Below are positions 1 through 7,371 of a stretch of DNA of 64,000 nucleotides, piece by piece. Position numbers and translations under genes: made by a program. Numbering within the stretch: the stretch's first letter is position 1; each line of letters begins with the position of its first letter. The stretch is taken from NCBI RefSeq assembly GCF_001685355.1, contig NZ_CP016438.1, positions 3,844,001 through 3,908,000 of the forward strand, written 5' to 3'. This stretch comes from Streptomyces lincolnensis. Its GTDB lineage: Bacteria > Actinomycetota > Actinomycetes > Streptomycetales > Streptomycetaceae. The notes beneath the pieces are model-generated. The model had not been told where the DNA came from and did no database searches. It saw only the letters and a program-made list of their open reading frames with translations.

Positions 1-81
1 CTCCACGGCGGCTCTACGGCTATGAGCCCCGGCCCCACCGAGACACGGGACCCGGACTGTGCACGCCTTCGCGCACCGCGG

Positions 82-681
82 TCAGTCCGTGACGAGGTGG
101 CCCAGGTCGTTCCAGCTCTCGATCGCCGGATCACCGTAGGCCCAGCCCAGTACGGACAGGGATGTCGGGTTCAGTCGGATCCGGGCCGCGAAGTCGATCG
201 GCAGGCCCAGCCAGCGGGCGCCGATGGACCGCAGGATGTGTCCGTGGGCGAAGACCAGCACGTCCCGGTCGGCCGAGCGGGCCCAGGCGACGACCTCGTC
301 CGCGCGCGCGGTGATCTCGGCGAGCGACTCGCCCTCCGGGACGCCGTCGCGCCAGATCAGCCAGCCGGGCCGGACGGCCTGGATCTCCTGCGGGGTCATG
401 CCCTCGTAGGCGCCGTAGTCCCACTCCATGAGCGTGTCCCAGGTACTCGCGCGCTCTCCGAACCCGGCGAGTTCGCAGGTCTCCCGCGCGCGGGTGAGCG
501 GGCTGGTGCGTATCTCCACCCCGGCAAGACCGTCGAACGGCGCGCGGTGCAGCCGTTCACCGAGTAGTTTGGCGCCTCTGCGGCCCTCCTCCAGGAGGGG
601 TACGTCGGTCCTGCCGGTGTGCTTGCCGGACAGCGACCACGCGGTCTGTCCGTGCCGTGCCAGCAGGATGCGCGGTGCCAT
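82..681 (-). CDS. Histidine phosphatase family protein (phosphoglycerate mutase-like)
   Basis: This 199-aa cytoplasmic protein belongs to the histidine phosphatase superfamily, which hydrolyses phosphomonoesters through a phosphohistidine. The N-terminus carries the RHG signature (R9-H10-G11, H10 being the nucleophile), followed by the acid in LMEWDYG (E86) and the second catalytic histidine in VFAHGH (H146). Length fits single-domain members. The ATG has a GGAAGGG site about 8 bases upstream. It stands alone, divergent from the PAP2 gene. The substrate cannot be told from sequence; close relatives are called phosphoglycerate mutase-like or acid phosphatase. Confidence 0.88.
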   Translation of the reverse strand: MAPRILLARHGQTAWSLSGKHTGRTDVPLLEEGRRGAKLLGERLHRAPFDGLAGVEIRTSPLTRARETCELAGFGERASTWDTLMEWDYGAYEGMTPQEIQAVRPGWLIWRDGVPEGESLAEITARADEVVAWARSADRDVLVFAHGHILRSIGARWLGLPIDFAARIRLNPTSLSVLGWAYGDPAIESWNDLGHLVTD

Positions 682-888
682 GAAGGGACCCTTCCGGGAG
701 AGGGCAGAAGCGGAACCCTTCCATCATCGCGCACGCCGAGACACCGCCCGCCTGGGGCAACCCGGTGGGCGATCTCTGCGTCTTCAAGGGCCGGGGGCGC
801 TCCACGGGGAAGCGCCGCACACGCCGTAAAGTGGCACGACCGGACGGACACCACCGGACGCGCGCGAGAGAAGGGGGAGGGCGATCGG

Positions 889-1875
889 ATGCCGCAGACC
901 GAGACACCAGGCATCGAGGCGGCCCCGCGAATTCGGCTGCGCTGGTGGACCGAGCTGCCGCTGATCCTCCTGGTCTACGCCTGCTACTCGGCCGGCCGCC
1001 TGCTGGCCCGGGGTGACGTCACCACCGCCGTCGACCACGGCCTGGCGATCCTGCGCGTCGAGAAGTTCCTGTTCCTCAACGCGGAGCACCCGCTCAACCG
1101 GCTCTTCACCCGGGAGGCGTGGCTCGGCGTCCCGGCCGACTTCTGGTACGCCTCGCTGCACTACGTGGTCACGCCCGCCGTCCTGATCTGGCTGTTCCGG
1201 TCGCACGCCGTGCGCTACCGGGCGGCCCGCACCTGGCTGATGACGTCCACCTTCATCGGCCTGGTCGGCTTCACCCTGCTCCCGACCTGTCCGCCGCGCC
1301 TGCTCTCGGCGAGCCACGGCTTCGTGGACACGATGGCCCAGTACAGCTCGTACGGCTGGTGGGGAGGCGAGGCCAGCGCCCCGCGGGGTCTCGGCGGTAT
1401 GACGAACCAGTACGCGGCGATGCCGAGCCTGCACGTGGGCTGGGCGCTGTGGTGCGGTGTGATCCTGTGGAAGTACGGGCGGTCGCCGCTGACGAAGACC
1501 GCGGCGGTCCTCTACCCGCTGATCACCACGATCGTGGTGATGGGCACCGCGAACCACTACTTCCTCGACGCGGTCGCGGGCGCGGCCGTGATGGGTGTCG
1601 GCCTGCTGCTCACGCCGTACGTCACGCGGACCGCGCAGCGGGCCGGGGCGCGGCTGCGGGCCCGGGTCGCGGGCCTCACGGGGGGCTCGCCCGGCGCGAC
1701 CGCTCCGGTCCCGGTGGGCTCTCACGGCGCAACCGCCTCAATTGTCAGTGGCGGATGCCAGACTTCCGCGGGTGAGCACTTTCCACGGCAGCGCGAGTCA
1801 CGGTTCCCCGACGGGGCCGAGCCCAGTGCCTCCCCCGCGGAAGCGGGAGACGGCGCTCCGGCACCGGCTCGCTGA
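889..1875 (+). CDS. PAP2-superfamily membrane phosphatase/transferase
   Basis: A 328-aa integral membrane protein with about six hydrophobic segments between residues 22 and 240. The phosphatase motifs are PSLH (residues 179-182) and the NHYFLD segment with H223 and D227, the pattern of the PAP2 branch that includes inositolphosphotransferase-like proteins; a CPPR element precedes them near residue 135. It probably acts on a lipid phosphate or a phosphoinositol-type lipid at the membrane. The ATG at 889 follows a good AAGGGGGAGGG site; the open frame extends further upstream but without a better start. Its 3' end overlaps the next gene by about 100 bases if that gene starts at 1772. Confidence 0.82.
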   Translation: MPQTETPGIEAAPRIRLRWWTELPLILLVYACYSAGRLLARGDVTTAVDHGLAILRVEKFLFLNAEHPLNRLFTREAWLGVPADFWYASLHYVVTPAVLIWLFRSHAVRYRAARTWLMTSTFIGLVGFTLLPTCPPRLLSASHGFVDTMAQYSSYGWWGGEASAPRGLGGMTNQYAAMPSLHVGWALWCGVILWKYGRSPLTKTAAVLYPLITTIVVMGTANHYFLDAVAGAAVMGVGLLLTPYVTRTAQRAGARLRARVAGLTGGSPGATAPVPVGSHGATASIVSGGCQTSAGEHFPRQRESRFPDGAEPSASPAEAGDGAPAPAR

Positions 1876-2971
1876 GCTGCGCGGCCCCGACGTCCCTGCC
1901 AAGGCGCTGGACGCGCGTGCCCTGGCGGCACTCGCCGCCAACCCCGGGTGCGAGCGGCGCGCGATCCTCGACGGCGCCGGGGTGAACAAGACGACGCTGG
2001 CGAGCGCCCTGGGCGCCCCGTCCGCGTTCGGGCAGTCGCAGTTCGCCCTGACCCGGGGCAACGCCTTCGAGGCCCGGGTGAAGTCCGACGGCGGCGCGGA
2101 GCTGCTGCGCCTGGTGCACGAGAAACTCGACCGGGGCGCCGAGCCGCCGGCCGGGGCCCAGGTGCCCGACCTCACCGCGATCGGCCCCGAGGGGCGCACG
2201 GCCCGTACCGCGCTCGCCCTGCGGGAGGCCACCGCGGCCGGCGCGTGGGCGCTGTTCGACCATCCGATGCTGGCGCTCGACGTCGCGGGCTCCCCCGCCT
2301 TCCTGGAGCCGGACGCGGTGGTCGTGCATCCGGACGGCAGCTGGACGGTCGTGGAGATCAAGTCCTTCCCGATGCTGGACGGTTCGGCGGACCCGGCGAA
2401 GGTGGGCGCGGCCGCGCGCCAGGCCGCGGTGTACGTCCTGGCGTTGGAGGAGGTCGCCGCCCGTCTGGATCCCGCCCCGCGCGTGCGGCACCACGTCCTG
2501 CTGGTCTGCCCGAAGGACTTCTCCAACCTGCCCGCCGCGTCCGCCGTCGACATCCGCAAGCAGCGCGCGGTGACCGCCCGCCAGCTGACCCGCCTGACCC
2601 GTCTCGAGGACATCGCCGACGCCCTGCCCGAGGGCACCTGCTTCTCCCCCGACCTGCCCGCCGCGGACCTCACGGCCGCGGTCGAGTCGGTGCCCGCGGC
2701 CTACGCGCCCGAGTGCCTGTCCGCCTGCGAGCTGGCCTTCCACTGCCGCGACCGCTCCCGTACGGCCGGCGCGGTGACCTCCCTCGGCCGCTCGGTCCGC
2801 GCCGAACTCGGCGGCCTGACCACCGTCGAGGACGTCCTGGCGGCGGCTCGCGGAGAGGCCGGCGACCCGGACGACCCGGCGGTGGCCGCGCTGCGCAGAG
2901 CGGCGGAACTGCGGGCGGAAGCACTCGGTACGGCCGGGTCGGACTCCTCGGGGGCCCTGGCATGTCGCTGA
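1772..2971 (+). CDS. RecB-type PD-(D/E)XK nuclease with iron-staple cysteines
   Basis: A 399-aa protein read from a GTG. The core holds the RecB-family nuclease pattern: D181 in EPDAVVV, E195-x-K197 in VEIKS, and Q217-x3-Y221 (QAAVY). A lone cysteine upstream (C60 in NPGCERR) and a C-terminal triplet C315-x3-C319-x5-C325 have the arrangement of the 4Fe-4S iron staple of Cas4, AddB and Dna2. It is therefore probably a Fe-S-dependent single-strand exonuclease/endonuclease. The stop overlaps the next start by 10 bases, and that gene overlaps a helicase, so the three proteins are made together. No Cas genes are near. The start is uncertain because the ribosome site is weak and the N-terminal 30 residues are proline-rich. 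Confidence 0.72.
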   Translation: MSTFHGSASHGSPTGPSPVPPPRKRETALRHRLAELRGPDVPAKALDARALAALAANPGCERRAILDGAGVNKTTLASALGAPSAFGQSQFALTRGNAFEARVKSDGGAELLRLVHEKLDRGAEPPAGAQVPDLTAIGPEGRTARTALALREATAAGAWALFDHPMLALDVAGSPAFLEPDAVVVHPDGSWTVVEIKSFPMLDGSADPAKVGAAARQAAVYVLALEEVAARLDPAPRVRHHVLLVCPKDFSNLPAASAVDIRKQRAVTARQLTRLTRLEDIADALPEGTCFSPDLPAADLTAAVESVPAAYAPECLSACELAFHCRDRSRTAGAVTSLGRSVRAELGGLTTVEDVLAAARGEAGDPDDPAVAALRRAAELRAEALGTAGSDSSGALACR

Positions 2972-4557
2972 TCTCCACGCTCGCCCGTCTCGAAGCCGTC
3001 AGCAGTGGCCGCGCACAGCCCGCCGCCACCGTCCGGCACCGGCATCTCGCCGAGCGGCCGCTCGTCCTCGTGCCGCTCACCACCGCCGGTGAGGCCGGCG
3101 CCCCGCTGGGCGCGCTGGTGGGCACCGACCGGGACGCGCCGCGCCTGCTGGCCGTACCGCAGCCGCGCGACCGTGACCTCAGGTTCGCGTTCCTCGCCGA
3201 CCTCGCCGATGTCGTCCTGCCCTACATCGACGGGTACGCCGAGTCCGTCGAGGCCGCCGAGCGCACCGACACCGACCCGGAGACCGGCAAGCGGGTCAAG
3301 GTCGAGGTCGAGCTGTGCTCGGACGCCCCGCAGCTGATCGTGCCGAGCCGCGCGGGCGTGGAGTTCGTCCGGCTGCTGGGCCGCTCCCTGCGCTTTCGGC
3401 GTACGGCGGAGCAGGACCCGGAGACGCCGTATCCCGCGCCACCGCGGCTGCCGTTGCTCGGCCGGTGGCTGACCCACTTCGGGGAGCGGGCCCGGGTGCC
3501 GGGTTCCTCGCTGCTGCCGGCCATGACGGACCTGCTGGCCCGGCACTGGGCGACCGGCCAGTCCACGCTGGAGGACCAGCACCTGGGCGCGCTGCTCGCC
3601 TGGATCGACCCGCCCGAGGGGAGGTCCGGCGCCGAGGCCGCGCTGGACGCGGAGCTGACCCGGGACGCCCAAGGCCAGCTGCTGTGCCCGCCCGCGGGAC
3701 CGGCCACCGACCCGGCCTTCGACAACAAGCTCCTCGCCCCGGCCATCGAGCGCTACGACCGTGCCCGCACCGCCCTGGCCGCCGCCGAGGACGGTCTGGA
3801 GGCCGACGACCGGCTCGGCATCCTCACCGCGGCCGAGCGTGAGCTCGGGGAGCTGGTCGAGAGCCGGACCCGGCCCACCTGGGACGCGGTGTGGCGGGGG
3901 CTGGACCTGCTGCGGGCGCTGCCGGAGGGCACGCACGTCGAGGAGCGGTGGACCCGCGACCGCTGGTCCTTCACCGCCCACCGCGACCGCGTCCTGGCCG
4001 GCGAACCCCCGCAGCCGCGCCGCGACGACGCGGTCACCGCCGCGAACAAGCTCGCCGCGCGCGAGCGCGAACAGGCCCGTCTGGAGGCCCAGGAGGCCCT
4101 GGACGACCCGCTGGTGATGGCCGGGCGGCGGCTGTCCGGTGAGGCGTTCACGGGCGAGGTCACGGATGTCGTCATGGCGTACAGCGAGGGCAGGCGGCCG
4201 AGCCCCCGCCCGCTGGTCACCGTCCGCACGGACGACCGGCCGCATCTGGGCGAGCGGGCCAGGGTGTACCGCTCGCTGGGCGGCAAGCCGCAGGCGGCGG
4301 AGTTCGCCGGGCAGGAGGACGAGGGGATTCTCGTCCTGCGGATCATGGACAAGATGGGCCGCGGCAAGGAGCCGGAGCCCGGGTCCGTGCCGGAGAAGGG
4401 CGACCGGGTCTGCTTCACGCTCTTCGAGCACGAACAGCGCGGCGGCGCGAAGCTGCCCGACCCGGAGGACACCCCCTGGACCCATGGCGGTCCGCCCGGC
4501 GAGGCGGACGCCGTACCGGAAAGCGCCGATCCCCTGACCGCGGAGGACGTCCTGTGA
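2962..4557 (+). CDS. Unknown 531-aa protein of the nuclease-helicase operon
   Basis: I do not recognise this family. The protein is soluble, without signal or membrane segments. A helical, glutamate/arginine-rich stretch spans about residues 265-395. From about 390 a beta-rich module begins (GEVTDVVMAYSEG, then VTVRTDDRP, GILVLRIMDKMG, DRVCFTLFEH) that reads like a small beta-barrel. SF1 helicases of the Dna2/Upf1 group carry a beta-barrel and helical stalk before or inside the helicase core, and the downstream helicase is short enough to lack one, so this protein may supply it; that is inference. The ATG lies in the last codons of the nuclease gene, and the stop overlaps the helicase GTG by four bases (GTGA), so translational coupling is likely. 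Confidence 0.7.
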   Translation: MSLISTLARLEAVSSGRAQPAATVRHRHLAERPLVLVPLTTAGEAGAPLGALVGTDRDAPRLLAVPQPRDRDLRFAFLADLADVVLPYIDGYAESVEAAERTDTDPETGKRVKVEVELCSDAPQLIVPSRAGVEFVRLLGRSLRFRRTAEQDPETPYPAPPRLPLLGRWLTHFGERARVPGSSLLPAMTDLLARHWATGQSTLEDQHLGALLAWIDPPEGRSGAEAALDAELTRDAQGQLLCPPAGPATDPAFDNKLLAPAIERYDRARTALAAAEDGLEADDRLGILTAAERELGELVESRTRPTWDAVWRGLDLLRALPEGTHVEERWTRDRWSFTAHRDRVLAGEPPQPRRDDAVTAANKLAAREREQARLEAQEALDDPLVMAGRRLSGEAFTGEVTDVVMAYSEGRRPSPRPLVTVRTDDRPHLGERARVYRSLGGKPQAAEFAGQEDEGILVLRIMDKMGRGKEPEPGSVPEKGDRVCFTLFEHEQRGGAKLPDPEDTPWTHGGPPGEADAVPESADPLTAEDVL

Positions 4558-5891
4558 CCACCCGGGCCTTCGACCCCGGCGCCGAGGCCGGCCGGGCCAC
4601 CGGGGCGATCCTCCACGACACCCTGCACGGCACCCACCGCGGTGTCGTCGTAGATTCCCCGCCCGGCGCCGGCAAGTCCACGCTCGTCGTCCGCGCCGCA
4701 CTCGAACTCGCCGACGCCGGGCGCCCGCTGATGGTGGTCGCGCAGACGAACGCGCAGGTGGACGACCTCGTCCTGCGGCTCGCCGAGAAGAACCCCGAGC
4801 TGCCGGTGGGGCGACTGCACAGCAGTGACACCGACCCGTACGACAAGGCGCTCGACGACCTGCCGAACGTCCGCAAGTCGGCCAAGGCCGCCGATCTCGC
4901 CGGGCTCGCGGTGGTGATCTCGACGGCCGCCAAGTGGGGGCACGTCAAGGTGAACGAGCCCTGGCGGCACGCGATCGTCGACGAGGCCTACCAGATGCGC
5001 TCCGACGCGCTGCTCGCCGTCGCCGGGCTGTTCGAGCGGGCACTGTTCGTGGGCGACCCGGGCCAGCTGGACCCGTTCGCGATCGTTGGCAGCGAGCAGT
5101 GGGCGGGCCTGTCGTACGACCCCTCCGCCTCCGCGGTGACGACCCTGCTCGCGCACAATCCCGAGCTGCCGCAGCACCGCCTGCCGGTGTCCTGGCGGCT
5201 CCCCGCGTCGGCGGCGCCCCTGGTCTCGGACGCCTTCTACCCGTTCACCCCCTTCCGCAGCGGCACGGACCACGGCGACCGCCGGCTGTCGTTCGGCGTC
5301 CCGTCGGACGGCTCGGGACCCGACCGCGTGATCGACGAGGCGGCGGAGTCCGGCTGGGGCCTGCTGGAGCTGCCCGCCCGGCACACCCCGCGCACGGACC
5401 CGGAGGCGGTACGCGCGGTGGCGGCCGTCGTACGACGTCTGCTGGACCGGGGTGGTGCGGCGGTCTCGGAGCGCTCCCCCGACCCCACGCCGCTGACGCC
5501 CGACCGGATCGCCGTCGGCACCGCCCACCGGGACCAGGCGGCGGCCGTCCGCGCGGCGCTGGCCGAGCTGGGCGTGGCGGACGTCACGGTCGACACGGCC
5601 AACCGTCTCCAGGGCCGCGAGTTCGACGTCACGGTCGTCCTCCACCCCCTCTCCGGCCGCCCCGACGCCACCGCCTTCCACCTGGAGACCGGCCGCCTGT
5701 GCGTCCTGGCCTCCCGCCACCGCCACGCCTGCATCGTGGTCTGCCGCGCGGGCGTGACCGACCTCCTGGACGACTACCCCTCCACGGAACCGGTCCAGCT
5801 GGGAACGCTGGTGAAGTTCCCCGACGGGTGGGAGGCGAACCACGCCGTGCTGGCGAAACTGGCCGAGCACAAGGTGGCGTGGCAGGGGTGA
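4554..5891 (+). CDS. Superfamily 1 (Upf1/Dna2-like) DNA/RNA helicase
   Basis: A 445-aa AAA/SF1 helicase. Seen motifs are Walker A SPPGAGKST (K41), a motif Ia-like AQTNAQVDDL, Walker B VDEAY (D143-E144), motif III GDPGQLDP (167-174), motif IV SWRLP (about 213), and motif V with TANRLQGREFD (348-358). Motif VI is divergent: VLASRHRH (384-391) stands where most relatives have ALTRA. It probably translocates on or unwinds nucleic acid together with the upstream nuclease, giving the nuclease-helicase pair that eukaryotic Dna2 holds on one chain. The GTG start overlaps the previous stop by four bases. The gene ends the operon. Confidence 0.82.
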   Translation: MTTRAFDPGAEAGRATGAILHDTLHGTHRGVVVDSPPGAGKSTLVVRAALELADAGRPLMVVAQTNAQVDDLVLRLAEKNPELPVGRLHSSDTDPYDKALDDLPNVRKSAKAADLAGLAVVISTAAKWGHVKVNEPWRHAIVDEAYQMRSDALLAVAGLFERALFVGDPGQLDPFAIVGSEQWAGLSYDPSASAVTTLLAHNPELPQHRLPVSWRLPASAAPLVSDAFYPFTPFRSGTDHGDRRLSFGVPSDGSGPDRVIDEAAESGWGLLELPARHTPRTDPEAVRAVAAVVRRLLDRGGAAVSERSPDPTPLTPDRIAVGTAHRDQAAAVRAALAELGVADVTVDTANRLQGREFDVTVVLHPLSGRPDATAFHLETGRLCVLASRHRHACIVVCRAGVTDLLDDYPSTEPVQLGTLVKFPDGWEANHAVLAKLAEHKVAWQG

Positions 5892-6013
5892 TCGGCGGGG
5901 AACATCACAGCGGTCGGAAACCTTGAGACCGCCGGAGGCACCCGGCCCCCTTGCGCGGGCTTGGGACAATGGACGGTGGCCCACTCACCCGTGACCCACG
6001 AGGAGGAGAAGAC

Positions 6014-6382
6014 ATGGCGGAGCCCACGCCGCGTCGGAACGAACCGCGGCTGCGCCCCGCGCCCTTGCTCTTCGAGCCAGCGCAGGCCGCTGCCGATCCG
6101 GAGCACTTCTTCGATCTGGAGTCGATCGACGACCCTCGCGCCCTGCTGTCCCGCGCGACGGAGCTGACGCACGCCTTCCGCGCGGCGACCGACCGTGCCG
6201 TGGAGTTCCAGGCGATCGCGGCGGCCCAGCTGGCCGACCCGCGCCGCTTCGACCGGCTGACGACGGCGGACATCGCCGAGCGGGCCGAGTGGACCGAGGA
6301 CTACGCGAAGAAGATGGTCGAGTTCGGCCGTGACCTGCTGCGCGGCGGCGCGGAGGGCCTCGGGTCGGCCGATCCGGTGTAG
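6014..6382 (+). CDS. Small conserved hypothetical protein
   Basis: A 122-aa soluble protein read from an ATG with an excellent ribosome site (AGGAGGAG four bases before it), so the gene is real. It is rich in alanine, arginine and acidic residues and predicted mostly helical from residue 38 on, with no signal peptide, cysteine or catalytic motif. The N-terminal 20 residues are basic and proline-rich. I do not recognise the family. It lies in the same direction after the helicase, about 120 bases away, and could be independently transcribed. Confidence 0.72.
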   Translation: MAEPTPRRNEPRLRPAPLLFEPAQAAADPEHFFDLESIDDPRALLSRATELTHAFRAATDRAVEFQAIAAAQLADPRRFDRLTTADIAERAEWTEDYAKKMVEFGRDLLRGGAEGLGSADPV

Positions 6383-6500
6383 AGCCGACACTGGCCATGG
6401 CATATGCCAGCGGTGCAAGATACCCCCTCTGCCCCCTTCCCGTCCGGTTTTTCGGCAACCCTGGGAAACGGGATGCTCACAGCGCGTACACGTATATGCC

Positions 6501-7091
6501 ATGAGCAACACACGGGATGAGCAGCACTGCGACGTCTCCGGCGTCACCGCGGACGGCGCGGCCTGGCTCGCCTCCGCCGGAACGTATCCGCGGAGCACCC
6601 GGGCCCTCTGGGAGGAACGTCCGGACGCCCCGGTCGTCCTGCCCTGCGGCACCGCGTTCGACGTCGTGGGCGCGCCCGCGATCTTCGGCCGCCGGATGCT
6701 CGACCGGCTGTGGGACGAGGGCCCGGGGTCGGGGCCGGTGGCGGTGTTCCGGGGCCGGATGCTGTTGTTCGCCGCGCCGGGTACGGCCCAGCGGCTGCCG
6801 TCACTGCTGCACTGGGAGGAGTTCGGCCGCACCGGCGCGATCCCGCCGCTGCTGTGCCACGGCACCGGCGACGCGGTGACCCTCCCCGCCCCGACTGCCG
6901 CCGACACCCCCTCCCACACCCGCCCCGACTCCCGCTGGCTGGTCGCCCCGGACACCCGTCACCCCTGGCTGCCGGGCCCCGAAATCGTGCTCTGGGCAGC
7001 CGTCCGAGCGGCCCGCGCAGCCGTGCGGATATCGATTTTTCCTCCCGCCGATCAGGGTGCTAAGGTCTACGACGTCAGCAGGCGCCGCTAG
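6501..7091 (+). CDS. Bifunctional DNA primase/polymerase-like protein
   Basis: A 196-aa protein resembling Streptomyces proteins annotated as Prim-Pol domain proteins: WLASAGTYPRSTRALW near the start, then LPCGTAFDVV, a GPVAVFRGRMLLF strand, and a Pro-rich linker before SRWLVAPDT. The acidic catalytic cluster of active Prim-Pol polymerases is not obvious, so activity is doubtful. The frame runs into the following tRNA-Lys: its TAG stop is made of tRNA bases 8-10, and the tRNA promoter must lie within its last codons. The start ATG follows a CGTATATGCC stretch without a strong ribosome site. Confidence 0.6.
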   Translation: MSNTRDEQHCDVSGVTADGAAWLASAGTYPRSTRALWEERPDAPVVLPCGTAFDVVGAPAIFGRRMLDRLWDEGPGSGPVAVFRGRMLLFAAPGTAQRLPSLLHWEEFGRTGAIPPLLCHGTGDAVTLPAPTAADTPSHTRPDSRWLVAPDTRHPWLPGPEIVLWAAVRAARAAVRISIFPPADQGAKVYDVSRRR

Positions 7092-7155
7092 CTCAGTTGG
7101 TTAGAGCAGCTGACTCTTAATCAGCGGGTCCGGGGTTCGAGTCCCTGGCGGCGCA
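7082..7155 (+). tRNA. tRNA-Lys (anticodon CTT), copy 1
   Basis: A complete 74-nt cloverleaf. The acceptor GCGCCGC (7082-7088) pairs with GCGGCGC (7148-7154). The D-stem is GCTC/GAGC, the anticodon stem GCTGA/TCAGC with loop CTCTTAA (anticodon CTT at 7116-7118), and the T-arm CGGGG TTCGAGT CCCTG. The discriminator is A and CCA is not encoded. Two further intact copies of identical sequence lie at 21725 and 27521 in this window. Its last 36 bases are repeated downstream at 7268-7303. Confidence 0.98.
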
Positions 7156-7303
7156 CAGACAGGTAAGGCCCCTCGCAAGTGCGGGGGGCCTTCGCCATGG
7201 GCGCGGGTTCTTCCCGGTGCCGCACAGGCGGCTGGGGGTCCGGGGGTTACCCCCCGGGGAATGCAGCATCAGCGGGTCCGGGGTTCGAGTCCCTGGCGGC
7301 GCA
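7156..7303 (+). repeat. 148-bp repeat unit ending in a tRNA-Lys 3' half (unit 1)
   Basis: The unit begins with CAGACAGGT, contains two GC-rich hairpins (7167-7190 and 7240-7257) and ends with an exact copy of the last 36 nt of tRNA-Lys (7268-7303, from anticodon-loop position 38 to the discriminator base). Two near-identical 148-bp units follow the tRNA-Lys at 27521. No acceptor 5' half or D-arm is present, so it is not a normal tRNA gene. Confidence 0.9.
7167..7190 (+). terminator. Hairpin after tRNA-Lys copy 1
   Basis: GGCCCCTCGC (7167-7176) pairs with GCGGGGGGCC (7181-7190) around AAGT, a 10-bp stem with one G-T pair. It is placed 12 bases after the tRNA and is followed by TTCG rather than a T-run, as usual for Streptomyces terminators. 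Confidence 0.75.
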
Positions 7304-7315
7304 CAGACAGGTGAG

Positions 7316-7337
7316 GCCCCTCGCGGAAGCGAGGGGC
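7316..7337. terminator. Terminator between the tRNA-Lys repeat and the convergent protease gene
   Basis: A perfect 9-bp stem GCCCCTCGC/GCGAGGGGC with a GGAA loop, followed by TTCCTTCG. It lies between the tRNA-derived repeat and the end of the convergent metalloprotease gene at 7372. Confidence 0.75.
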
Positions 7338-7371
7338 TTCCTTCGTGCTTGCCACCGGAACCGCGCGCTCG

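Noticed and set aside
2701..5984. Long reverse-strand open frames opposite the nuclease-helicase operon
   Set aside because: They mirror the real genes, lack starts with ribosome sites, and show no family motif.
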